Shown: positions 24,065-31,315 of the stretch, in pieces
Layout of the letters: every line of letters starts with the position of its first letter
Numbering within the stretch: position 1 is the stretch's first letter
Assembly: GCF_000975055.1 (NCBI RefSeq)
Contig: NZ_BBRB01000003.1
Location: 186,001-250,000 of the forward strand
Reading direction: 5' to 3'
Length of the DNA stretch: 64,000 nucleotides
From: Demequina sediminicola
GTDB lineage: Bacteria; Actinomycetota; Actinomycetes; Actinomycetales; Demequinaceae
Made by a program: the position numbers and the translations under genes
The notes under the pieces: generated by a model
The model's database searches: none
The model's input: only the letters and a program-made list of their open reading frames with translations
Told to the model about the DNA's origin: nothing

Positions 24065-25510
24065 ATGGATACCTCCACCCCGCCCCGACCCACGCCCCCA
24101 ACACTCGAGCAAGCACACGCTCGCGTCATTCGCATCGCACTTGTGTTCGCCATCCTGGCAGGGACGCTCGGCGTCGCAGTTGCCAACATTGCCCTGCCGG
24201 CCATAGCGCTCGACTTCACTCTTCCTGCTAGCGGAGCCCAATGGGTGGTGACCGCCTACCTGGTCGCCATGACAGCGGCAACCATTGTCGTCGGGCGCCT
24301 AGGCGACATCTGGGGAGACACGCGCGTCCTCAGTGGCGGGCTCACCCTCCTGGCCCTGGGTGCTGTGGCAGCAGCACTTGCCCCGAGCTTCGCGATTCTC
24401 TTGACAGCACGCGCCGTCCAAGGAGTGGGCGCCGCCGTCGCGCTCGTTCTTTCGATCGCGATCGCGAAGCGCGTTGCCCCGGACGGCAAGACGGGCGCGT
24501 ACCTCGGAGCGCTGGGCGCCACGAGCGCACTCGCGCAGGTGATGGGCCCCTCTGTCGGAGGTCTCCTCGTCGACATCGGAAACTGGCGGTCCACCATGTG
24601 GCTCCTCGCGGGCTTGACCGCCGTCGCGGTATCGCTCACCGCGCGCATCCCCTCACAGTCCGCCTCAACGGGGGCCAAGCGCACCCCCACCCGCCTCAAT
24701 GCCGCATCGGCGATTGCCCTGGTGACGGCCACCGCATCGGCTGTGCTCGCCCTATCCTTCATAGCCACGTGGCACTGGACCATCGTTCTCGCGCTAACAC
24801 TGGCGGCTGCAGCAGCGGCCACCTTTGCGTGGCGTAGCGATTCCCGCGCCGCGACGCATGGTCGCCTCCCAGTACTCCCTCGCACGCTACTCACGCACGT
24901 GAAGTTCCGCACCACGCTCACCATGAACGCGTTAGTCAGTGGCGCCATGATGACAATGCTGATCATTCCCCCGTACTTCCTCATGGGCGAGGGGCTCACC
25001 GCCACGCAAGCCGGACTGGTCATGGCGGCAGGCCCAGCGCTGGGTGCCCTCACCGGCATCTATGCCGGACGCCTCGTCGACTCGTGGGGAGCAGCACCCA
25101 TGCGGAGCCTTGGAACGGCCATGGTGGCAACTGGGTGCGCTGGAATCGCCATCTTGACACCCCTGTGGGGCTGGTGGGGACTCCTGATTCCGATGGCCGC
25201 CCTCACCCCCGGGTTTCAGGCTTTCATGGCGGCCAACACGGCTTTGGCGATGGTCGCCGCTGGGGACGACCGCGGAAGTGGCGCAGGCACTCTGACACTC
25301 GCCCGCAATCTTGGCCAAGCACTGGCGACTGCGGTGACCACGGGCCTCATGGCGACTGTCATGGCAGTGGCGCCTGTCCAGAGCGGCTCGGCCGTGGTGG
25401 TGGCGGTCTGCTTTGGAGCAGCGGCGGCGCTGGCGGGGGTCGCTCTCCTGTCACCTCTTGCGCATCGCGGTATTAGTTATGTAAACTTGAGCGTAGGCGA
25501 CTCAAGGTGA
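24065..25510 (+). CDS. MFS transporter, DHA2 (EmrB/QacA-like) drug exporter type
   Basis: A 481-residue protein with about 14 hydrophobic segments. Conserved DHA features: NIALPAIALDFTLPASGAQWVVTAYLVAMTA, the VVGRLGDIWGDTRVL loop (motif A), ARAVQGVGAAVALVLSIAI and GPSVGGLLVD (motif C). Such proteins export drugs by proton antiport. No Shine-Dalgarno precedes the ATG. The last 25 bases overlap the HAIR operator of the downstream clpB, so the gene end and the heat-shock site share sequence. Substrate unknown. Confidence 0.85.
   Translation: MDTSTPPRPTPPTLEQAHARVIRIALVFAILAGTLGVAVANIALPAIALDFTLPASGAQWVVTAYLVAMTAATIVVGRLGDIWGDTRVLSGGLTLLALGAVAAALAPSFAILLTARAVQGVGAAVALVLSIAIAKRVAPDGKTGAYLGALGATSALAQVMGPSVGGLLVDIGNWRSTMWLLAGLTAVAVSLTARIPSQSASTGAKRTPTRLNAASAIALVTATASAVLALSFIATWHWTIVLALTLAAAAAATFAWRSDSRAATHGRLPVLPRTLLTHVKFRTTLTMNALVSGAMMTMLIIPPYFLMGEGLTATQAGLVMAAGPALGALTGIYAGRLVDSWGAAPMRSLGTAMVATGCAGIAILTPLWGWWGLLIPMAALTPGFQAFMAANTALAMVAAGDDRGSGAGTLTLARNLGQALATAVTTGLMATVMAVAPVQSGSAVVVAVCFGAAAALAGVALLSPLAHRGISYVNLSVGDSR
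25486..25506. promoter_or_regulatory. HAIR element (HspR operator) upstream of clpB
   Basis: CTTGAGC-N7-ACTCAAG matches the HAIR consensus CTTGAGT-N7-ACTCAAG at 13 of 14 arm positions. It ends 35 bases before the clpB start and overlaps the end of the MFS gene. HspR binds HAIR to repress dnaK and clpB in actinobacteria. Confidence 0.88.
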
Positions 25511-25541
25511 GTCGCGGCAGACGATCAACCAGGAGGTTCAC

Positions 25542-27686
25542 ATGACTGCCACCCCGCAGACTCCTGACACCCAGGAGCAACAATCCGCACTCGAACAGTT
25601 CGGACAAGACTTCACGGCACTCGCCGAGGCCGGCAATCTTGACCCCGTCATCGGTCGTGACGAAGAGATCCGTCGCGTCATGCAAGTCCTCACACGCCGC
25701 ACCAAGAACAACGCGGTCCTCATTGGCGAACCCGGCGTAGGCAAGACCGCCATCGCTGAAGGCCTGGCTCAGCGCATCGTCGCAGGCGACGTCCCCTCTT
25801 CCCTGCAAGACCGGCGCGTGATCGAAATCTCGATGAGCTCAGTGGTGGCCGGGGCATCGTTCCGCGGCCAGTTCGAGGAGCGCTTGAAGGCAATCTTGGC
25901 CGAGGTTGAAGAAGCCGATGGTCGCATCATCCTGTTTGTCGACGAACTCCACACCATCGTGGGCGCCGGCAAGGGGGAAGGCTCCATGGATGCCGGCAAC
26001 ATCCTCAAGCCCATGCTGGCACGCGGAAAACTGCGCATGATCGGCGCCACGACGCTGAACGAGTACCGCGAACACATCGAGACGGACAGCGCCCTTGAGC
26101 GCCGCTTCCAGCCTGTCTACATTGGCGAACCGTCCATCGAGGACTCCGTGGCGATCTTGCGCGGACTCCAAGACAAGTACGAAGTTCACCACGGCGTGAA
26201 GATCACCGATGAGGCGATCGTCGCATCGGCACGGCTCTCAGACCGCTACATCTCAGACCGCTTCCTGCCAGACAAGGCCGTTGACCTCATCGACGAGGCA
26301 ACCAGCGCGCTGAAGATGCAGCTGGACTCCATGCCCATCGAACTCGACCGCTCACGCCGGCGCATCATGCAACTAGAGATTGAGCGCACCCAAGTCGCCA
26401 AGGACAAGGCAGCACGCTCGCGTCGCGATGAGATCGACGCGGAGATTGCGCGACTGCGCGAGGAGTCAGAGGCGCTCAACATGCGCTGGGCCCGCGAGAA
26501 AGACCTCATCGTGCGCGTCTCCGGCGCCACGGAACGCCTGGAGTCCCTGCGAAGTGAACTGGAACGCGCAGAGCGCATGGGCGAACTGGAACGTGCCGGC
26601 CGCATCCGCTACGGCGACATTCCCGCAGCGGAGAAGGATATGGCCGATGCTCGGGCAGAGCTCGATGCCATCGCGCCGTCCGAGCGCATGTTGCGTGAAG
26701 AGGTCACCGGCGAGGACATCGCAGGCGTGGTGGCACGTTGGACGGGCGTACCGGTCGAGAAGCTCCTGACCGAAGAGTCTGCGAAGTTGGGGCACCTCGA
26801 GGACCGGCTTCACGAACGGGTCGTCGGCCAGGACCGCGCCATCACCTCGGTCTCCGATGCTATCCGCCGTGCCCGCGCGGGAATCGCCGACGAGAACCGT
26901 CCGATTGGATCGTTCCTCTTCCTCGGTCCCACCGGTGTGGGCAAAACGGAACTGGCGCGTGCGCTCGCAGAGCAACTGTTTGACCATGAGCGAGCCATGG
27001 TGCGACTCGACATGTCTGAGTACATGGAAAGCCATGCCGTCGCGCGACTGATCGGCTCCCCTCCCGGCTACGTCGGCTACGAAGCCGGCGGGCAGTTGAC
27101 GGAAGCAGTGCGCCGCCGCCCGTACAGCATCGTCCTGTTTGACGAAGTGGAGAAGGCCCACCCGGACGTGTGGAACGTGCTCCTGCAGGTGCTCGATGAC
27201 GGACGCCTGACCGATGGACGCGGCCGCACCGTGGACTTCACCAACACCATTTTGATCATGACCTCCAACCTGGGGGCGGATGTGGTGCTGGCGTGGGACG
27301 GCAACGACCGCAGTGCTCTCGAAGGCGACCTCCATGCGGTGCTGCGGACGGCGTTCCGCCCCGAGTTCCTGAACCGGCTAGACGATGTTGTCATCTTTGA
27401 CCGCATCGACGAGTCCGCGATGGAAGGCATCGTCGATAGTGAGTTGACTCACACGATTGCTCGGCTTGCAGCCAACAAGAGCATCGACGTGACCATCACG
27501 CCCGAGTTGCGCGCCTCCTTGGCGCGGGATGGTTTTGATCCTGCGTTCGGAGCACGTCCGCTCAAGCGACTGATCCAGACGCGCGTGCTCAATGCGCTCG
27601 CGCGAGAGATCGTCGATGGAGGAGTCAACGAAGGCGACGCTGTCACGCTGGACTGGGACGGCGAAGTCAAGCTGATGGTCGACTAA
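25542..27686 (+). CDS. clpB: ClpB-type AAA+ disaggregase lacking the N-domain
   Basis: ClpB pulls apart protein aggregates with DnaK. The 714 residues start almost directly with the first AAA+ module: [30 protein letters not shown], Walker A GEPGVGKT at 62-69, Walker [11 protein letters not shown] coiled-coil middle domain spans about 245-375 ([17 protein letters not shown] to [12 protein letters not shown]), which separates it from ClpC/ClpA. The second AAA+ module has [10 protein letters not shown] near 462 and [14 protein letters not shown]. The usual ClpB N-terminal substrate domain (about 145 residues) is absent. RBS AGGAGG precedes the ATG. HAIR upstream indicates HspR control. A related 3'-end fragment lies at 29203-29265. 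Confidence 0.93.
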   Translation: MTATPQTPDTQEQQSALEQFGQDFTALAEAGNLDPVIGRDEEIRRVMQVLTRRTKNNAVLIGEPGVGKTAIAEGLAQRIVAGDVPSSLQDRRVIEISMSSVVAGASFRGQFEERLKAILAEVEEADGRIILFVDELHTIVGAGKGEGSMDAGNILKPMLARGKLRMIGATTLNEYREHIETDSALERRFQPVYIGEPSIEDSVAILRGLQDKYEVHHGVKITDEAIVASARLSDRYISDRFLPDKAVDLIDEATSALKMQLDSMPIELDRSRRRIMQLEIERTQVAKDKAARSRRDEIDAEIARLREESEALNMRWAREKDLIVRVSGATERLESLRSELERAERMGELERAGRIRYGDIPAAEKDMADARAELDAIAPSERMLREEVTGEDIAGVVARWTGVPVEKLLTEESAKLGHLEDRLHERVVGQDRAITSVSDAIRRARAGIADENRPIGSFLFLGPTGVGKTELARALAEQLFDHERAMVRLDMSEYMESHAVARLIGSPPGYVGYEAGGQLTEAVRRRPYSIVLFDEVEKAHPDVWNVLLQVLDDGRLTDGRGRTVDFTNTILIMTSNLGADVVLAWDGNDRSALEGDLHAVLRTAFRPEFLNRLDDVVIFDRIDESAMEGIVDSELTHTIARLAANKSIDVTITPELRASLARDGFDPAFGARPLKRLIQTRVLNALAREIVDGGVNEGDAVTLDWDGEVKLMVD

Positions 27687-27719
27687 ACCCCGGGCCGTCG
27701 CGCCCGCTCAACCACGCGC

Positions 27720-28199
27720 CTAGTTGAGTGGGCGCGACCGGCCTGCCGCCACTGCAGCACTCCCCACGACCAGTGCGAGAACTGCGCCGACCAGCGCCGC
27801 CATTGCCATGGTTTCGCCCGGCACGGCGTAGGGCAAGCATCCGCCATCGGCGTCCGGGTGGCACATGGCTTCGACGGCAACGAAGGCGTCGACAGACCCG
27901 AAAAGGAGGGCCGAAACAACCACGGACGCGACGGCCACGCCCAACAGACCTACCGGACGCTCCCTCAGCCATCCCCTGGCAACCGCAACGAGGCCAGCCC
28001 CCACCAGCCCTACCGCGACAAGCGATACCAACCATGATTGCCATGCTCCACGCTCGATACCCGTGCATCCGACGAATCCAGCAGGCCCCTCAACGTCGCA
28101 GCTGAGAGCGACGGTGACAGTGAAGAGAAGGTTGGCTGCCCCTACCCACAAACCCACCCCAAGGAGCAACGCGATCGCGAAGTAGACGGCTAATCTCAT
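27720..28199 (-). CDS. small membrane protein, four predicted transmembrane segments
   Basis: 159 residues with hydrophobic stretches at about 5-30, 55-75, 82-105 and 130-152. The loop after the first segment contains two cysteines (SCDVEGPAGFVGCTG) and the third loop another pair (MCHPDADGGCLPY), which may form disulfides on the outer face. I do not recognise the family. GGAG precedes the ATG at 28199. It lies convergent to clpB, in the segment that appears inserted between clpB and a displaced clpB 3' end. Confidence 0.6.
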   Translation of the reverse strand: MRLAVYFAIALLLGVGLWVGAANLLFTVTVALSCDVEGPAGFVGCTGIERGAWQSWLVSLVAVGLVGAGLVAVARGWLRERPVGLLGVAVASVVVSALLFGSVDAFVAVEAMCHPDADGGCLPYAVPGETMAMAALVGAVLALVVGSAAVAAGRSRPLN

Positions 28200-28275
28200 G
28201 GCTCAACTCCACAACTGCAGGATGTATCCACGGCAAGCGCGAGCGGCAGCCCCAGCAAGAAGGACGACCTGGCCA

Positions 28276-29343
28276 TTAGTCGTTGGCGAGCGTGATGTGA
28301 GAGCTGAGGTGATCGTAAACTTCATTCATGGGAGTGTAAAAGCCATCGCAATCAAAGATTCCACACGAGTGCCCAGTCATGATGCCGTGTGCCCGATGAT
28401 TTCCAAAAACGCCCGCCCCTGAATCGCCGGCGTACGTACGAGTCTCGATCCGCGTCGATGTGCCGACTTGGTCCAAGAAGTCCATGTTTACCCCCGAAAC
28501 TGTGTCACAGTGCGACCCGCTCGCCCTGCCAGTGAAACACACGCGCGAGCTGACCGTGCGTTCAACACTTAGCGGGATTGAATGCAGCGCTGCTTTCATC
28601 TGGGCATTGTCCCTAGCAACAGAATCGGAGGCGCTTCCGCTCTCCAGCCCCGCCACGAGGGCGTTACTCTTGATATCAATACCGAGGTAGGAAATACCTG
28701 CTTGACGATTACTGCGGGCACCGGCTCGAAGAGTCTCGCGGACTCGATCCTGCGCTTCCTCCAGCTCAGCGAGACTATAGCGAACTTCAGCGCTCTCAAC
28801 GAGTCTCGCGAAGCCACAAGGGCCAAAAAGTTCGTCGACGCTACTCTCCTGAATGCCCGCGTCGCGCAAGAATCGCTCGGAGTAGTCAGCGAGTAGGTTG
28901 CTGTACGTTACACGGTCGAGCACCATCATCGAGTTGTCCTCACCGTTTTCCACCGTCGCCACCGTGATGGATTCCTGGGCCTCGTCAACCCACAAGCCGC
29001 CGAATTGCTCTGGATAGCGATCCGCCAGGCCAGTTTCAAGCAAGAATGCCAAGGAAATGAGATCGGACGTGGAATAGTTGCCAATTTCTCCCGAGTCCAC
29101 TTCACAGGCCTTTCCATCGGGCTTTGCAGGTGAGCTGGGGTATGTATCACTCCCGCTAGGTTGAGTTGCCGTCGCAGTCGTCGAAGTTGCCGTAACCGCG
29201 ACGAACAGCAAGGCGACACTGTCATACTGGACTGGGACGGCGAAGATCGACTCAAGGTTGAGTAACAGCGATGCTCCCACTTTCGCTTTGAACCAAAGGT
29301 GGCTGGGACGCGCCGGTGCTGCATGCTCCGGCAAGCGCAGCAC
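28276..29343 (-). CDS. streptogrisin-like protein missing the His/Asp half of the protease domain (possible pseudogene)
   Basis: The frame encodes 355 residues. The middle (about 85-250) resembles alpha-lytic-type protease pro-regions (LADRYPEQFGGLWVDEAQESITVATV; GIDIKSNALVAGL). The C-terminus matches the end of streptogrisins: VCFTGRASGSHCDTVSG, then YAGDSGAGVFG with the catalytic serine, then GHSCGIFDCDGFYTP. The roughly 100 residues between these parts that normally carry the catalytic His and Asp are missing, so proteolysis is doubtful. The first 20 codons read through palindromic repeat copy B and the next lie opposite a ClpB remnant, so the true start is unclear and the original signal peptide seems lost. 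Confidence 0.55.
   Translation of the reverse strand: MLRLPEHAAPARPSHLWFKAKVGASLLLNLESIFAVPVQYDSVALLFVAVTATSTTATATQPSGSDTYPSSPAKPDGKACEVDSGEIGNYSTSDLISLAFLLETGLADRYPEQFGGLWVDEAQESITVATVENGEDNSMMVLDRVTYSNLLADYSERFLRDAGIQESSVDELFGPCGFARLVESAEVRYSLAELEEAQDRVRETLRAGARSNRQAGISYLGIDIKSNALVAGLESGSASDSVARDNAQMKAALHSIPLSVERTVSSRVCFTGRASGSHCDTVSGVNMDFLDQVGTSTRIETRTYAGDSGAGVFGNHRAHGIMTGHSCGIFDCDGFYTPMNEVYDHLSSHITLAND
29203..29265 (+). pseudogene. displaced ClpB C-terminal fragment
   Basis: Plus-strand bases 29210-29245 match the clpB 3' end at 27631-27666 at 33 of 36 positions. The encoded tail GDTVILDWDGEDRLKVE followed by TAA parallels the true ClpB tail [17 protein letters not shown] and TAA, with the same number of codons to the stop. 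Similarity ends abruptly upstream of 29203. It is antisense to the N-terminal part of the protease-like frame. It looks like an original or duplicated 3' end separated from its gene by the 27.7-29.2 kb segment. Confidence 0.65.
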
Positions 29344-29377
29344 CGGCGTGTCGGGGCTTATACCGGTTCGTAATGTC
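29286..29377 (+). repeat. palindromic repeat family 1, copy B
   Basis: Outer arms CTTTGAACCAAAGG and ACCGGTTCGTAATG; inner arms GGTGCTGC and GCAGCACC, GGACGCGCCG and CCGGCGTGTC. It begins 20 bases after the stop of the displaced ClpB tail and ends at the ankyrin gene stop. Same orientation as copies A and C. Confidence 0.7.
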
Positions 29378-30092
29378 AGGTGCTGGCGAGCGCTTCGTCG
29401 ATCTGCGCGACCACATCATCGGCCCCATAGCCCTGGGCCGATTCCAACGGAGTCTCACCGTCAACTTCTTGGTGATCCAAGTCGGCCCCAGCATCGATGA
29501 GCACGCGGGCTGCCTCAGCTTGGTTCTCACTGCCAGCAAAGAAGATTGGTGTGGCGCCGTAGCGTTCGTTAGCCAGATCCACGTCTGCCCCCGCGGCAAT
29601 CAGCGCCTCCAGAACGTCCAACGAACCGTTGCGCGCGGCCATGTGCATGGGGGCTGCCTGGATCTGCGAGGTGTCGAAGAGAGCACTGTCGACACCCTCG
29701 TCGATGAGAAGCTGCGCCATTTCAGTGCCCGCACCATTCATGGCGGCAATGTGGAGCGTGTTTTGGCCTGCGTTATTGGTCGCGTTCGGATCTGCTCCCG
29801 CATCGATGAGGAGTTCCGTTGTCGCGACGTCATCGCGCGCCACGGCCAGCATGATCGGTGTGGCACCCAGCCCAAAGTCGACCGAAGCATCGGCTCCGTT
29901 GTCGAGATGCCGCTGGATCTCGTCGAGATTTCCGGCCTCGACCGCTTGACGGAATCCCATCGCCGGGGAAGCATCGGCCGTGAGCGAGGGACTGCTGTCA
30001 CTCTCCCCCGGTACGGAGGCCGTTGATGAACAGCCTCCAAGAACGATGGCGGCGCAGATGGCAAGGGCAAAGACGTGACGACGACCGGGCAT
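29376..30092 (-). CDS. ankyrin-repeat lipoprotein
   Basis: 238 residues. A signal peptide with lipobox LGGC (about residues 18-21) predicts an outer-face lipoprotein. After a Ser/Pro-rich linker come about five ankyrin repeats: FRQAVEAGNLDEIQRHLDNGAD, TPIMLAVARDDVATTELLIDAGADPN, NTLHIAAMNGAGTEMAQLLIDEGVD, APMHMAARNGSLDVLEALIAAGADVD, TPIFFAGSENQAEAARVLIDAGAD. Ankyrin repeats mediate protein-protein contacts; the partner is unknown. GGAGGAG precedes the ATG by 5 bases. It sits between repeat copies B and C. Confidence 0.88.
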   Translation of the reverse strand: MPGRRHVFALAICAAIVLGGCSSTASVPGESDSSPSLTADASPAMGFRQAVEAGNLDEIQRHLDNGADASVDFGLGATPIMLAVARDDVATTELLIDAGADPNATNNAGQNTLHIAAMNGAGTEMAQLLIDEGVDSALFDTSQIQAAPMHMAARNGSLDVLEALIAAGADVDLANERYGATPIFFAGSENQAEAARVLIDAGADLDHQEVDGETPLESAQGYGADDVVAQIDEALAST

Positions 30093-30140
30093 GGGGACTC
30101 CTCCGACGTAGGGGCATGATGCGTGAACAAACTCGATGGC

Positions 30141-30153
30141 GTAACTAAGTTAC
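30141..30153. promoter_or_regulatory. palindrome upstream of the ankyrin lipoprotein gene
   Basis: GTAACTAAGTTAC is a perfect 13-bp palindrome 49 bases before the ankyrin ATG, overlapping promoter-like TAACTT on the minus strand. It may be an operator; no regulator is adjacent. Confidence 0.4.
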
Positions 30154-30217
30154 ACAACAAAGTTGCGGCGGCGCAATAGGTCCACGCCACAGGGAAGTTG
30201 CCGACCCCCCGCCGGCA

Positions 30218-30315
30218 CTTCGAACCACAGACACGGGCAACACGCCGCAGGAGGCACTCAGGTCGGCTGCCGTCATCGGCGCGCCCACCCCATCTGTGGT
30301 TCAAAGTGTCAGGGA
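30218..30315 (+). repeat. palindromic repeat family 1, copy C
   Basis: GAACCACAGA and TCTGTGGTTC are perfect 10-bp outer arms; inner arms are ACACGCCG and CGGCGCGC, and the right flank AAAGTGTCAGGG parallels copies A and B. It lies between the ankyrin promoter region and the tRNA-Gln terminator. Confidence 0.7.
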
Positions 30316-30342
30316 GGGCCGATGCTGGCTCACCTGGGAAAC

Positions 30343-30368
30343 AAAAAAGACCCGCCGTAGCGGGTCTT
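30343..30368 (-). terminator. rho-independent terminator of tRNA-Gln
   Basis: On the minus strand AAGACCCGC pairs with GCGGGTCTT around a four-base loop and is followed by a T run. It lies 9 bases past the tRNA. Confidence 0.9.
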
Positions 30369-30377
30369 CCTGTATGG

Positions 30378-30449
30378 CTGGGGTACCAGGACTCGAACCT
30401 AGACTAAATGAACCAGAATCACTCGTGCTGCCAATTACACCATACCCCA
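30378..30449 (-). tRNA. tRNA-Gln (CTG anticodon)
   Basis: A 72-base cloverleaf on the minus strand: acceptor TGGGGTA with TACCCCA, discriminator G; D-arm containing TGTAATTGGCAGCA; anticodon loop TTCTGGT giving CTG; T-loop GGTTCGAGTCC. The CCA end is not encoded. It borders the accessory segment at 27.7-30.3 kb. Confidence 0.94.
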
Positions 30450-30521
30450 GTGGGCCGGGGTCTTTCCCAGCCGACGCACTACTGTAGCGCGGCATTCCCC
30501 AGGAACAAAATCGGCCTAGAG

Positions 30522-31235
30522 CTACCCCATCAATGCCGTGAGATCGGCCAAGGATTCGATGCGCAGGGTGCCCTCCGCCGCCTCGTGATGGCCCGCTCGC
30601 CGGGTCCCGGGACGGTCGAGCCACACTCCCGTCAGCCCGGCATCACGTGCACCTCCAGCGTCGATGTCGGGCTCATCGCCTACATATGCCGTCACCCCTG
30701 GCTCGACCGCGAGCAACCGGCATCCCTCAAGAAACACGCGCGGATCGGGCTTTCCCACACCGAAGGTGTCGACGCCCACGAGCATCGGAACTCGCTGCAG
30801 TCCCACTGACGAGAGTTTCAGCACCTGATAGGCACTGTCAGCATTGGAAACTGCACCGTAGGGCACTCCCCGCGCGTCCAACTCGTCGAGCAATTCAGCC
30901 GCGTCATCGAACGCCAACCATCCCGCACGAAAATGGCGCTCGAAACCCTCGTCCCAGACGTCATAGGCGGCATCGTCCATCGATGGCCCGCCGAAGGCCG
31001 CATGGAGGTCGTTCGCGCGCCGCATGCGTTGCTCACGATGGGTCAACTCACCGCGAGTGTGCGCTCGGTACCAGCCACCGCGATCGTCACGCCAGTGTGC
31101 CAACACAAGCTCGGGATCGGCGCCCGCATCGAGATACTCGGCGGCCACCTCCATTAATGCGTGCCGGAAGGCTCCCCTGGTGTCGACCAGGGTGTCGTCT
31201 ATGTCGAGGAGGACTGCATTGATCACGCCACCCAT
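30522..31235 (-). CDS. HAD-superfamily phosphatase (subfamily IA)
   Basis: About 237 residues. HAD motifs: DIDDTLVDT (nucleophile Asp) near the N-terminus, VSNAD (motif II), KPDPRVFLEGC (motif III lysine) and YVGDEPDIDAGGA (motif IV acids). The helical cap between motifs I and II is of class C1. Small phosphorylated metabolites are typical substrates, not predictable here. ATG 31235 is preferred because the catalytic motif follows directly; the frame is open 15 codons further. It diverges from aztD with about 60 bases between starts. Confidence 0.87.
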   Translation of the reverse strand: MGGVINAVLLDIDDTLVDTRGAFRHALMEVAAEYLDAGADPELVLAHWRDDRGGWYRAHTRGELTHREQRMRRANDLHAAFGGPSMDDAAYDVWDEGFERHFRAGWLAFDDAAELLDELDARGVPYGAVSNADSAYQVLKLSSVGLQRVPMLVGVDTFGVGKPDPRVFLEGCRLLAVEPGVTAYVGDEPDIDAGGARDAGLTGVWLDRPGTRRAGHHEAAEGTLRIESLADLTALMG

Positions 31236-31257
31236 CGTAGGTGCGCCCACGCCGGGC

Positions 31258-31315
31258 TTGACCTCGATCACATCAATCACTAGCCTCCGTGAGTATGAAA
31301 ACGATTATCATTCCG
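31258..31315 (+). promoter_or_regulatory. leaderless promoter with Zur-like box at the aztD start
   Basis: TTGACC (31258-31263), 17-base spacer, TAGCCT (31281-31286), then ATG at 31295, so transcription should start at or next to the start codon. Codons 1-7 form an AT-rich partial inverted repeat with a GATTATC core (31296-31315), resembling actinobacterial Zur boxes. Zinc repression by occlusion of +1 is inferred. Confidence 0.5.

Noticed and set aside
25542-27686. ClpC protease ATPase
   Set aside because: The long coiled-coil middle domain and ClpB-type motifs, with no ClpC N-domain or IGL/ClpP loop seen, favour ClpB.
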